Part shown: piece after piece, positions 8,636 through 17,263 of the stretch
Layout of the letters: the number at the start of each line of letters is the position of its first letter
How positions within the stretch are numbered: position 1 is the first letter of the stretch
From: Psychrobacter glacincola
GTDB lineage: Bacteria > Pseudomonadota > Gammaproteobacteria > Pseudomonadales > Moraxellaceae
DNA: 64,000 nucleotides
NCBI GenBank assembly: GCA_001411745.2
Contig: LIQB01000010.1
Span: 62,001-126,000, forward strand
Direction of reading: 5' to 3'
Program-made: the position numbers and the translations under genes
The notes under the pieces: model-generated
Seen by the model: the letters and a program-made list of their open reading frames with translations, nothing else
What the model was told of the DNA's origin: nothing
The model's database searches: none

Positions 8636-9721
8636 ATGACTACAATTGCTTCTGCCTCCGATTTATCCATGCCATCTACGACGAAAGATTGCTCATCTAG
8701 TAAGCGCTTAAGAGTTGCGTTTGCTGGCACTCCTGAGTTTGCCGCTGTTAGTCTTGAGGCGCTTATCAGCCAGCAAGAAGCATTGAATATAGACATCGTC
8801 GCTGTGTATACGCAACCTGATCGCAAGGCAGGACGGGGTCAAAAATTATCAGCCTCTGCAGTAAAGCAAGTCGCATTGGCGCATGATATTGCCGTTGAGC
8901 AGCCTCTCACCTTTAAAAAATCTAGTAGTGAAGGGTTGATCGCACGTGAGACTCTGCGTAGTTATCAGCCAGATGTGATGATTGTCGCGGCTTATGGCTT
9001 GATATTGCCGATTGGTGTATTGACCACACCGACTTATGGTTGCCTAAATATTCATGCGTCCTTATTACCACGCTGGCGCGGTGCAGCGCCTATTCACCGT
9101 GCATTATTGGCGGGTGATAGCGAGACTGGCATTACCATTATGCAGATGGATAAGGGCTTAGATACAGGTGATATGATTTACAAAATCAGCGCTCCTATTG
9201 AGGCTGATGATACGGCTGCCAGCCTCCATGATAAAATGGCTGAGCTTGGGGCGACGGCTATTATTACCGTGCTAAAGGACTTGCCACATTATCAAGCACA
9301 GGCTGTACCTCAAGATGACAGTCAAGCCAACTACGCTGAGAAACTGGTCAAAACCGAAGGCGAAATCAACTGGACACAATCCGCTACTGAAATTGAGCGA
9401 CAAATTCGTGGACTGACGCCATGGCCAGGTGCATATACTTTTTTGGCAGGGCAGCGTGTCAAGATTTTAGCCAGCTTACCTGTGAATGCATCACAGCAAA
9501 CCAATCAGCCTGCTGGTACGGTTATCAGCGTTGGACGCAAAGCGATATTGGTAGCTTGTGGTCATGACAGTAATATTGATAATGGCTTCGAAAAACCGCA
9601 AGCCAGCACTTTAGCCATTACCGAATTACAGTTTGCTGGTGGTAAACCAATGACAGCCGAGCAAATCTGCCATGGTAACCAATTAAATGATGGTGACCAG
9701 TTCACAGCAGACTCAAAATAA
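8636..9721 (+). CDS. fmt: Methionyl-tRNA formyltransferase
   Basis: Formylates initiator Met-tRNA using 10-formyl-THF. The hallmark region NIHASLLPRWRGAAPIHRALLAGDSETG is present (quoted in parts: NIHASLLPRW, RGAAPIH), with catalytic N138, H140 and D176 (GLDTGD), and the start of the fold is RLRVAFAGTPEFAAVS. 361 aa is longer than the usual 310-320 because of about 23 polar residues before RLRVAF and a longer C-terminal domain; the ATG at 8666 is an alternative start. It is followed by rsmB as in many gammaproteobacteria, but def (peptide deformylase), often upstream, is absent here. Confidence 0.95.
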   Translation: MTTIASASDLSMPSTTKDCSSSKRLRVAFAGTPEFAAVSLEALISQQEALNIDIVAVYTQPDRKAGRGQKLSASAVKQVALAHDIAVEQPLTFKKSSSEGLIARETLRSYQPDVMIVAAYGLILPIGVLTTPTYGCLNIHASLLPRWRGAAPIHRALLAGDSETGITIMQMDKGLDTGDMIYKISAPIEADDTAASLHDKMAELGATAIITVLKDLPHYQAQAVPQDDSQANYAEKLVKTEGEINWTQSATEIERQIRGLTPWPGAYTFLAGQRVKILASLPVNASQQTNQPAGTVISVGRKAILVACGHDSNIDNGFEKPQASTLAITELQFAGGKPMTAEQICHGNQLNDGDQFTADSK

Positions 9722-9840
9722 TTGCTCCTAAATCAGTTTAATACCGCTTAACCTTATTTATTTTTATATTCGTCATTTAATACCAAACAATCCAACTTTT
9801 ATCAGACGCTAATTGTTAGACGTCAAGGAAATTCAATTTA

Positions 9841-11415
9841 ATGAGAAGCACTGCGCCAAGAAACAATAAGCTCAAACCGTCAAGCAACCTTATCATGAAT
9901 GGTAGCGTCCGCGTCCGCGTGATTCGCACTTTACTGGCGATTCAAAATGGTCAGTCGCTTGCAAGCGTCCTTGATCCGCTATTAAACAGTTTACATGACG
10001 GGGATAAAGGCTTTGCTCATGCGTTATTGCTAACGACGTTGCGCCAATGGTACGCCCTTGAGCGTCTACTCGATAGTCTGGCTGATAACTCGATTGATGA
10101 AAAAGAAGTACGTACGACGATCCAAGTGGGTTTAACTCAGTTGCTTTATTTGCAAGTGGCTGACCATGCGGCGATTCATGAAACGGTTGAAGCAGCAAAA
10201 GAAATCGAATTTGCGCACGCGACGGGTTTAATCAATGCTATTTTGCGTAAAGTCGCTAAGAACCCAAGTAAGTTCCGCAAAAAGTGTGATAAAAAACACA
10301 GCTTGCCGAATTGGCTTGCCTATCAGCTTAAGCAAGATTGGAGTGAGCAGTATGACGATCTGATGCAGGGACTACGTCAACCTGCGCCGATGTTTTTACG
10401 CGTGAATACAGCGGTTACCTCGGTAGAGGATTATCAGCAAGCACTAGTGGAATTTGAAGTTGAAGCGGATTTAGTTGAGCTAACAAGTGGTTTACAACTC
10501 GAGAACTCGTCGGATACAGCCACAGCTAATAGTATATTAACCAAAGGACTAAGATTACATCAAAGCACGGCAGTGAATGCCTTACCGCAGTTCGCTGAAG
10601 GAGCTGCTAGTGTACAAGACATGCATGCCCAGCTTGCCGCGCCGCTTATCCATAAGGCTTTACTCAATAAGCTGAGTGTTAAAAGCGATGATGCAGACGT
10701 TGATACAGACACGAATAACAATAATAATAACGAGATCCGCATTTTAGATGCTTGTGCCGCGCCGGGTGGTAAATTGGCTCATTGGTTAGAATTAATTAGC
10801 TCAAATGAGTCATCGCTGTTTCACGTGAAACAAAATGATGAATCTGTTTCTATGGTTTCGAAAGTTAAGCTGACTGCGATAGATAATGAAGCGCCGCGTA
10901 TCGAGCGTATTCATACTAACTTACAGCGCTTAAATTTAAGTCAGCACGACTTACAGCAAGCTGAGAAAAATATTGAGCTTAATATTGTCTGTGCTGATGC
11001 GACCACATGGCAAGGGGCGGGTAAGAAAAAGAGCAAACTCGTATTTGACGCTATATTACTAGACTCACCTTGTACAGCGACAGGCGTAATCCGTCGTCAT
11101 CCTGATATCAGTATCTTGCGTACTGAAGAAGATGTCGAGCAAACAGCACTCTTACAAGCAGATATCTTGCATAACCTTTGGCCACAACTTAAAGTTGGCG
11201 GTTATCTGTTATACGTCACTTGCTCTATCCTAAAGCAAGAGAACGTCGAGCAAATGCAGGATTTCATGACTCACTATAACAATGTAGTAGCCATTGAATT
11301 TAGCGACGATTGTAATTGGGGTATCGAGCAAGCGATCGGTCGCCAGTGCTTACCCATAGATAGCGAGAGTGGCGATGGCTTTTATTATGCCTTGCTGCAA
11401 AAAACTGCTGAATAA
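9841..11415 (+). CDS. rsmB: 16S rRNA m5C967 methyltransferase RsmB
   Basis: SAM-dependent rRNA (cytosine-5) methyltransferase acting on the small subunit. The N-terminal NusB-like RNA-binding domain covers about residues 20-160. The catalytic domain has the SAM motif DACAAPGGKLAHWL (about 301), motif IV DSPCTATGVIRRHPDI (about 407) and motif VI YVTCSILKQEN with the nucleophilic Cys. At 524 aa it is about 90 residues longer than the E. coli protein. The extra length includes a polar segment (about 279-297, Asp/Asn-rich) and an insert after SAM motif I (NESSLFHVKQNDESVSM); the latter encodes a perfect parS site. AAGGAA upstream of the ATG. Confidence 0.94.
   Translation: MRSTAPRNNKLKPSSNLIMNGSVRVRVIRTLLAIQNGQSLASVLDPLLNSLHDGDKGFAHALLLTTLRQWYALERLLDSLADNSIDEKEVRTTIQVGLTQLLYLQVADHAAIHETVEAAKEIEFAHATGLINAILRKVAKNPSKFRKKCDKKHSLPNWLAYQLKQDWSEQYDDLMQGLRQPAPMFLRVNTAVTSVEDYQQALVEFEVEADLVELTSGLQLENSSDTATANSILTKGLRLHQSTAVNALPQFAEGAASVQDMHAQLAAPLIHKALLNKLSVKSDDADVDTDTNNNNNNEIRILDACAAPGGKLAHWLELISSNESSLFHVKQNDESVSMVSKVKLTAIDNEAPRIERIHTNLQRLNLSQHDLQQAEKNIELNIVCADATTWQGAGKKKSKLVFDAILLDSPCTATGVIRRHPDISILRTEEDVEQTALLQADILHNLWPQLKVGGYLLYVTCSILKQENVEQMQDFMTHYNNVVAIEFSDDCNWGIEQAIGRQCLPIDSESGDGFYYALLQKTAE
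10817..10832. other. parS centromere site (perfect consensus) inside rsmB
   Basis: TGTTTCACGTGAAACA, identical over all 16 bases to the parS consensus bound by chromosomal ParB. It encodes FHVKQ in a variable insert of RsmB rather than a conserved motif, so the match is unlikely to be protein-driven. Chromosomal parS sites cluster near oriC, which agrees with yidC at the left end of the window. Confidence 0.85.
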
Positions 11416-11456
11416 ACCGTTTTAACTAATAATCTCATTATAGACAGGACAATCTA

Positions 11457-12878
11457 ATGAAATATATCAGTACCCGTGGTCAGACAGCGCCGATGGATTT
11501 TAGTGATGTGTTATTAATGGGTCTTGCCCCAGACGGTGGATTGATGCTGCCTGAGCACTATCCAAATATTGATAGTGCGACGCTTACTGAGTGGCGCGCG
11601 CTGAGCTATCCACAGCTTGCGATGGCGATTATGCAGCGCTTTGCGACTGATATTCCTGCGGCTGATTTGCAAGATATCATTGAGCGCACTTACACTGCTG
11701 AGGTATTTGGCTCTGATGAGATTGTTCCTGTCCGCAAACTTGACAATAATTTATACATTTTAGGCTTGTCGAACGGTCCGACGTTAGCGTTTAAAGATGT
11801 TGCCATGCAGTTTTTGGGTAATGCTTTCGAATATGTACTGAAGAAGAAAGACGCGCGTATTACCATCATTGGTGCGACCAGTGGTGATACAGGCAGTGCA
11901 GCAGAATATGCCCTGCGTGGTAAAGAAAACATCGAAGTCTTTATGCTGTCACCGCACGGCAAAATGAGCGAATTCCAGCGCGCGCAAATGTATAGCTTGA
12001 CTGATAAAAACATTCATAATATCGCCATCGACGGCATGTTTGATGATTGCCAAGACATTGTGAAAGCGCTACAGCAAGATGCCGAATTTAAAGCGGCTTA
12101 TAACCTAGGTACGGTTAACTCTATTAACTGGGGTCGAATCCTAGCGCAGATTGTTTATTACTTTAAAGCTTACTTTGCGGTGACGTCAAGTAACGACGAA
12201 AAAGTCAGCTTTAGCGTGCCATCAGGCAACTTTGGCAATATTTGTGCCGGTCATATCGCACGTGAAATGGGCTTACCAATTGAGCGTTTAATCGTCGCAA
12301 CCAACGAAAACGATGTACTCAACGACTTCTTTAATCAAGGTGCTTACCAGCCGCGTCCGACTGCCAAAACCTATATTACTTCAAGTCCTTCAATGGATAT
12401 CTCTAAAGCCTCTAATTTTGAGCGTTTTGTTTATCTCTTATTAGATAAAGACAGCGCCCGCGTTCATGAATTGTTTGAAGGTGTGAAATCTGGTCAAGGT
12501 TTTGATTTGTCTGACCTAATGGATGCGGTCAACACGCGCTATGGTTTTGCTGCGGGCAAATCTACCCATAGCGACCGCCTACAAACCATTAAAGCGCTGT
12601 ATGAGCAGCATGGCGAACTGGTTGATCCGCACACTGCTGATGGCATCAAGGTTGCCAAAGAATTACAGCGCGAGGGAGAAATGATTGTCTGTGCTGAGAC
12701 CGCACTGCCAGTGAAATTTGCAGATACGATAATCGAAGCGATAGGTCAAATAGAAATCGCACGCCCAGCCCATACCGAAGGCTTGGAGAGCTTACCGCAG
12801 CATGTGGTGGTGCTTGATAACAGCGCTGAGCTGGTCGCTGAGCAAATTCGTCAGCATGTGATACCAAATCCAGCATAA
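11457..12878 (+). CDS. thrC: Threonine synthase
   Basis: PLP enzyme converting O-phosphohomoserine to threonine. N-terminal MKYISTRGQTAPMDFSDVLLMGLAPDGGL is characteristic of the longer (class ThrC2, yeast/E. coli-like) synthases; PLP lysine K113 lies in GPTLAFKDVAMQFL, and a phosphate-binding region reads GATSGDTGSAAEYAL. Length 473 aa is normal. AGGACAATCT precedes the ATG. It lies between rsmB and a LysM gene, where pseudomonads have no thrC, so this is a lineage-specific position; it may be cotranscribed with rsmB (41 bp apart). A hom gene is not in the window. Confidence 0.95.
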   Translation: MKYISTRGQTAPMDFSDVLLMGLAPDGGLMLPEHYPNIDSATLTEWRALSYPQLAMAIMQRFATDIPAADLQDIIERTYTAEVFGSDEIVPVRKLDNNLYILGLSNGPTLAFKDVAMQFLGNAFEYVLKKKDARITIIGATSGDTGSAAEYALRGKENIEVFMLSPHGKMSEFQRAQMYSLTDKNIHNIAIDGMFDDCQDIVKALQQDAEFKAAYNLGTVNSINWGRILAQIVYYFKAYFAVTSSNDEKVSFSVPSGNFGNICAGHIAREMGLPIERLIVATNENDVLNDFFNQGAYQPRPTAKTYITSSPSMDISKASNFERFVYLLLDKDSARVHELFEGVKSGQGFDLSDLMDAVNTRYGFAAGKSTHSDRLQTIKALYEQHGELVDPHTADGIKVAKELQREGEMIVCAETALPVKFADTIIEAIGQIEIARPAHTEGLESLPQHVVVLDNSAELVAEQIRQHVIPNPA

Positions 12879-13248
12879 ATCAGAGTGGATTTTAATACTT
12901 ATTTTCATGAGGAACTCTATAAATTTCAATGACGAACTATAGAAATAATATTCATATAAAAGTTACGCCATTGTAATAAAGTGTTTATGATTGTGTTATG
13001 GTAGATATAATTGTAATATTAGAAACAGCGTCGGCGACTCATCATTTTGCTAGACGCTTTTTTAGTAATCATACCAGCCAATTACACTGAACAGCTGCCC
13101 TATAAGCGTCATGATAATCGTACGGTTAAGTTCCTTTACGACCCTCATTGCTTGTCACTTTTAATGACAGTCAAAGATTAAGGTTAAGTAATAGATCTAA
13201 ATGGTACTAATTGTGGCGACAACAGCGGTACATATTGTGGATATAACA
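12879..13248. other. Intergenic region between thrC and the LysM gene
   Basis: About 370 bp without a convincing gene. A hairpin AGCGTC / GACGCT (13027-13058, 20-nt loop) followed by six or seven T could end thrC transcription, but it is 150 bases downstream. The rest is AT-rich and presumably carries the promoter of the next gene. Confidence 0.4.
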
Positions 13249-14346
13249 ATGAAGATGAGCTTAAAAACGATAGCAAAAGCACTGTTAATCACGACATTTA
13301 GTAGTGCAATGCTAATGAGTGCTGCCCACGCTAACAATCCACCACCAGCTATCAAAGCGGATGCGCCCAATCGCTATATCGTTAAAAAAGGCGATACGTT
13401 GTGGGATATTTCAGGCCGTTATTTAGACAGTCCGTGGCGCTGGAAAGAGATATGGGCAACCAATAAGCAAATCAAAAACCCCAATCTTATTTATCCTAAC
13501 GACATCCTTATCTTATGTGTGATTCAAGGTAAAACCTTGATTGGTGTTGATACTGGCGAAGGTTGTGCCGGGGTTGAAAAACAATTAACGGGTAACGTGG
13601 TATCTAGCACAGTCTCAGTCACTTCAACAGCCAACAGTATTCCACCGCTTCCGTGGTCTGCTATTCAACACTGGTTAGATAAGACAGTCATTGTTAATCC
13701 ACAAGATTTTAATACCACGCCTTATATATTGGCCTCTAAAAAAGGCAACTTAATTACCGCTAGCGGCGATAAAGTGTATGCCAAAGGTGTGCCACTGATC
13801 GTCGGTCAGCGTTATGGTATCTACCGTGAAGGAGAGCTATATGTTGAGCCAAAAACCCAAGAAGTTATTGGTCTAGAAGTCACGCAAGTTGCGACGGGTT
13901 TGGTTACTTCGACAGAAACCAACGGCGTCAGCAGTTTGCAGCTCACCGACAGTTACGACAAAGAAGTACGTGAAGGTGATCGCGTATTCGTTGAGTTGAA
14001 TAACTCTATTCCACCTGTGTTTTATCCAGCCCCTGCAATTGTCAGTCGTGGTGGCATGATTGTCCGAGTCATGGACTCAATCAGCTCAGCGGCGAAGGGT
14101 AGTGTCGTTGCTATCAACTTAGGTAGTACCCATGGTGCTAAGCCTGGTGATGTATTGACTGTCTATCAAAAAGGGGCCTTGATCCGCGATACCAAAGACA
14201 ATGACACGCCAGTACGCTTACCAAATGAGCCAAGCGGTATGGTCATGGTATTCAATACTTTCGATAATATTAGCTATGCTTATGTGCTTGATTCAGAGCT
14301 ACCATTAAACGTCGGCGATCAGCTGTTGCCACCGCCATATCTATAA
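13249..14346 (+). CDS. LysM-domain protein, TsaP-like (type IV pilus secretin-associated)
   Basis: Exported peptidoglycan-binding protein. From the preferred start there is a signal peptide (LKTIAKALLITTFSSAMLMSAAHA, cleavage after AHA at about residue 28), then one LysM domain (about 42-92; YIVKKGDTLWDISGRYL ... NPNLIYPNDIL) and a roughly 270-aa beta-rich C-terminal region ending in a G-D-V-L-x-V / VGDQLLPP pattern. This architecture and the position directly upstream of dprA and near fmt-rsmB match P. aeruginosa PA0020/TsaP, which anchors the PilQ secretin to the cell wall. The frame is open from 13201, but that would bury the signal peptide; ATG 13249 or 13255 is preferred. The TsaP role is inferred. 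Confidence 0.8.
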   Translation: MKMSLKTIAKALLITTFSSAMLMSAAHANNPPPAIKADAPNRYIVKKGDTLWDISGRYLDSPWRWKEIWATNKQIKNPNLIYPNDILILCVIQGKTLIGVDTGEGCAGVEKQLTGNVVSSTVSVTSTANSIPPLPWSAIQHWLDKTVIVNPQDFNTTPYILASKKGNLITASGDKVYAKGVPLIVGQRYGIYREGELYVEPKTQEVIGLEVTQVATGLVTSTETNGVSSLQLTDSYDKEVREGDRVFVELNNSIPPVFYPAPAIVSRGGMIVRVMDSISSAAKGSVVAINLGSTHGAKPGDVLTVYQKGALIRDTKDNDTPVRLPNEPSGMVMVFNTFDNISYAYVLDSELPLNVGDQLLPPPYL

Positions 14347-14416
14347 ATGAGTACACTATAAGTGAGAACATGCTTATTTTTGGACGGGATATACTAACTT
14401 AGCCTATACGAGCTAG

Positions 14417-15646
14417 ATGATTATGATGGCAGTTACTTCTTCTTTATCAGATGAGCAGCGCGCAGTACTGGCGCTGTGGACTGAGGTGAATGCATCATTA
14501 TCTGCTTATCATAAGCTCATTACTTCTTTTGGCACAGCAGAGCTTGCTTGGTACGCCAAAGTAGATGCTTGGCGGCAATTGGGTATTCATCATAGCCATC
14601 TTGCCCGTCATGAACAGCCAGAGCATACGCAAGCCAGTATCGATAAAATTCAGCAAGCGCTCATCGAAGGGCGCTACGGTCTGCTATTTGCTGACCAGCC
14701 TGATTATCCCGCCCAGCTCTCGCAAATCTATGACCCACCGCCTTTATTATTTTACCGAGGCAATAAATCGCGTTTGCGTCAAGCGCAAATTGCGATCGTC
14801 GGTAGCCGAAAACCCACTGCCCATGCCCAAAAAATCACCTTTGATATCGCACAATATTTGGCGCAAGCTGGTTATATCATCACCAGCGGTCTTGCCATGG
14901 GTGTCGATAAACGAGCACATCTAGGCGCTTTAGCACAGGCAGATGCTGAATATCAAGGTCGAACGATTGGGGTAATGGGTACGGGTATTGAGGTCAATTA
15001 TCCCAATCATCATGATAAATTGTTTGCCCAAATAATTGAGCAAGGCGGCTGTATTATTAGTGAGTTGTTGCCGCATACAATGCCACATAAGCATACGTTT
15101 CCACGGCGTAATCGTTTGGTCGCTGGATTGAGCTTAGCAACGATTGTGACGGAGGCGACCATTCAGAGTGGTTCGCTGATTACCGCGCGTTTAACCTCGG
15201 AGCAGGGTAAGCAAGTTTTTGCGATTCCAAGTCATATTGATAATAGCAATGCTGAAGGTTGTCATCACTTAATACGCGAAGGCGCGACCTTAATTTATCA
15301 TCCACAGCAAGTGCTAGAGGATATCAATAGTCAGTTGCCATATAACAGTCACTCATTTCAATCAACTGTCTTATCTACATTGAGTCGCAGTCAGACAGAA
15401 AACGTTAGCAGTTCTACTGCAGATACTGGCAAGCTAGCATCATCCAATATCAAATCTGCTCCCAGCGCTATCGTCGTACCAGAGCATTTAACCCTTGTTT
15501 ATGAGCAGCTTGATTGGCACGGGCAGGATTTAGATGCGCTGATTATCGCTACCAAACTTGCCACACCGCAGCTGATTGGACAGTTAATGGAGCTTGAATT
15601 ATTAGGCATCATTAGTGTGCAAGGTGGACGGTATTTGCGCGTCTAA
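14417..15646 (+). CDS. dprA: DNA-processing protein DprA
   Basis: Loads RecA on incoming single-stranded DNA in natural transformation. A SAM-like N-terminal region is followed by the Rossmann-like DprA core (about residues 100-310) with IVGSRKPTAHAQ, SGLAMGVDKRAHLGAL, GTGIEVNYPNHH, FPRRNRLVAGL and SGSLITARLTSEQGKQVFAIP, and a C-terminal winged-helix (DML1-like) domain about 350-409. Length 409 aa; a low-complexity Ser/Thr linker (about 310-345) joins core and winged helix. Together with comM in the window it suggests a transformable organism. Sits between the TsaP-like gene and tsaC, as in pseudomonads. Confidence 0.95.
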   Translation: MIMMAVTSSLSDEQRAVLALWTEVNASLSAYHKLITSFGTAELAWYAKVDAWRQLGIHHSHLARHEQPEHTQASIDKIQQALIEGRYGLLFADQPDYPAQLSQIYDPPPLLFYRGNKSRLRQAQIAIVGSRKPTAHAQKITFDIAQYLAQAGYIITSGLAMGVDKRAHLGALAQADAEYQGRTIGVMGTGIEVNYPNHHDKLFAQIIEQGGCIISELLPHTMPHKHTFPRRNRLVAGLSLATIVTEATIQSGSLITARLTSEQGKQVFAIPSHIDNSNAEGCHHLIREGATLIYHPQQVLEDINSQLPYNSHSFQSTVLSTLSRSQTENVSSSTADTGKLASSNIKSAPSAIVVPEHLTLVYEQLDWHGQDLDALIIATKLATPQLIGQLMELELLGIISVQGGRYLRV

Positions 15647-15721
15647 AATCGTACTTGCTATCGCTTTAGGCTTTTCACTTATCTATTGCCAAGTGATTGA
15701 CAACAGTACAATCTAATTGAT

Positions 15722-15734
15722 GACACGCCCTAGG
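15722..15734. repeat. Isolated MITE-end-like sequence
   Basis: GACACGCCCTAGG matches the terminal inverted repeat of the MITE-like elements at 36757 and 46915. No second end or interior is present here, so this is either a relic or chance. Confidence 0.3.
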
Positions 15735-15835
15735 TAGCTGCTAATAAGGTCGCTTTAAACTTCGCTGCCCTAATTTTTCTTAGTCTTATGTTATGATGAG
15801 TGCTTAAATTTCTACCTTTTTGAAGCCTTTAAGCC

Positions 15836-16465
15836 ATGGAAAAATCCACATCTTTTATTACTGATTCTGTCACTCAAGCTGCCAAATGGCTTAAAGAAGG
15901 ACAGCTACTTGCTTATCCCACCGAAAGCGTTTGGGGTATCGGTTGTGACGCTTATGACGAAGCAGCCGTTCAACGTATTTTATCCATTAAACAGCGTCCA
16001 CAAGCCAAAGGTATGATCGTCATTACTGACAGCGCTGAGCGTTTAAAGCCGTTACTAGAGCCTTTAGAAGAAGGTCAGCGCCAACAAATCATCAGGAGTT
16101 GGCAGGCAGATACTGACAGTATAGAGCTACAAGGTAAGCAAGCCCATACATGGCTACTGCCTATCCCTCAGACACTTGAAACGACTATCCCTCCTTGGAT
16201 CACAGGGCAGCATCAAACAGTGGCGGTTAGAGTTATTGCGCATCCTATGATTCGTCAATTGTGTCAACAACTGGTCGACGTTCAAAACCCATTTGGGCTA
16301 TTGGTTTCCACAAGCTGTAATCCATCAGGGCAACCGCCTGCTATGACTTTCACTGATGCTTATGGATATTTTGGCGAGCAAATCAGCTACTTGCAGTCTG
16401 ACACTCTAAGCTATACTTTACCGAGCCAAATTCGTGACGCAACCACGGGTTTAGTGATTCGTTAG
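15836..16465 (+). CDS. tsaC: Threonylcarbamoyl-AMP synthase TsaC
   Basis: YrdC/Sua5-family enzyme making threonylcarbamoyl-AMP for the t6A37 modification of ANN-reading tRNAs. Signature residues: AYPTESVWGIGCDAYDEAAVQRILSIKQRP, then KGMIVI, the VAVRV strand and STSCNPSGQPPA. The length of 209 aa fits the short TsaC form without a Sua5 domain. The dprA-tsaC neighbourhood is conserved in relatives. A 12-residue segment (GQRQQIIRSWQADTD) between the core motifs is slightly longer than in E. coli. Confidence 0.93.
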   Translation: MEKSTSFITDSVTQAAKWLKEGQLLAYPTESVWGIGCDAYDEAAVQRILSIKQRPQAKGMIVITDSAERLKPLLEPLEEGQRQQIIRSWQADTDSIELQGKQAHTWLLPIPQTLETTIPPWITGQHQTVAVRVIAHPMIRQLCQQLVDVQNPFGLLVSTSCNPSGQPPAMTFTDAYGYFGEQISYLQSDTLSYTLPSQIRDATTGLVIR

Positions 16466-16503
16466 CGCATGACAGTCAATCAAGCGATGAGTGTTATCTA
16501 TTG

Positions 16504-16523
16504 ATTTCACTATTGACAGAAAT
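16504..16523. promoter_or_regulatory. Operator-like repeat before the GbsR-type regulator gene
   Basis: ATTTCACTATTGACAGAAAT, identical over 20 bases to 20371-20390 and matching the perfect palindrome at 17148-17167 in the right half. It contains a TTGACA -35 hexamer (16513-16518). Probably an autoregulatory site of the downstream regulator. Confidence 0.6.
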
Positions 16524-16588
16524 AAAAGAATAGCGCAAGATAAGTAAATAAAATAATCAAAACTTATAAATTAGAGTACATATCAATC

Positions 16589-17107
16589 ATGAAACTAAAT
16601 CCTGTGACCGAAAAATTTATCTTACATTGGGGTGAAATGGGCTCGCAGTGGGGCGTCAATCGCACCATGTCACAGATTCATGCGTTGTTATTCATAATTG
16701 GTAAGCCACTAAATGCTGAAGAAATTACCGAAACACTTGGTGTTGCTCGCTCTAACGTCTCAAACAGTATTAAAGAGTTGCAGCATTGGGGCTTAGTACA
16801 AAAGGTCTCGATATTGGGTGATCGTCGCGATCACTTCACGACCAATACTGACGTTTGGGAGCTGGCACGCATCATCGTGGTTGAACGACAAAAGCGTGAG
16901 CTTGAGCCAACTGTACAGTTTTTACAAGAATTGATGAACAGTCCTGAATTTGAACATGAAAATAATGAGGTAAAGTCACGTATTCGTGATACCCAAGAAT
17001 TCGTTAGTACCCTAACCACATGGTCATCTGAGATGCTTAAACTGCCCACAAGCATCCTCAAAAAAGTCCTAAAACTGAGCGCTAGTATTAAAAAGGTCTT
17101 ACGTTAA
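16589..17107 (+). CDS. GbsR/MarR-family transcriptional regulator
   Basis: 172-aa winged-helix DNA-binding protein. The N-terminal LHWGEMGSQWGVNRTMSQIHALLFIIGKPLNAEEI and the recognition-helix region LGVARSNVSNSIKELQHWGLV are typical of the GbsR branch of MarR regulators; a beta wing follows (LGDRRDHFTT), then a helical C-terminal dimerisation region. It stands directly upstream of a fatty-acid desaturase gene on the same strand. A 20-bp operator-like sequence recurs before this gene and both desaturases (16504, 17148, 20371), so control of membrane-lipid desaturation is the natural inference. The effector is unknown. Confidence 0.85.
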   Translation: MKLNPVTEKFILHWGEMGSQWGVNRTMSQIHALLFIIGKPLNAEEITETLGVARSNVSNSIKELQHWGLVQKVSILGDRRDHFTTNTDVWELARIIVVERQKRELEPTVQFLQELMNSPEFEHENNEVKSRIRDTQEFVSTLTTWSSEMLKLPTSILKKVLKLSASIKKVLR

Positions 17108-17147
17108 TAGTTAGCAGTGTAATTTAAAATAAAAAATTTGCAATGTA

Positions 17148-17185
17148 ATTTCTGTTTTGACAGAAATATATGTAATAACTATAAA
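17148..17185 (+). promoter_or_regulatory. Promoter of desaturase 1 with overlapping perfect palindrome
   Basis: TTGACA (17157-17162), 17-bp spacer, TATAAA (17180-17185). A perfect inverted repeat ATTTCTGT-TTTG-ACAGAAAT (17148-17167) covers the -35 hexamer, so a bound dimer would block RNA polymerase. Confidence 0.75.
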
Positions 17186-17263
17186 AGCCAGCTAAGTTTA
17201 AGTGAGATAAGTTTCTATAAAATAGCAGCAACAAAAAATAGTAATAACAAATGGATGTGTAAA

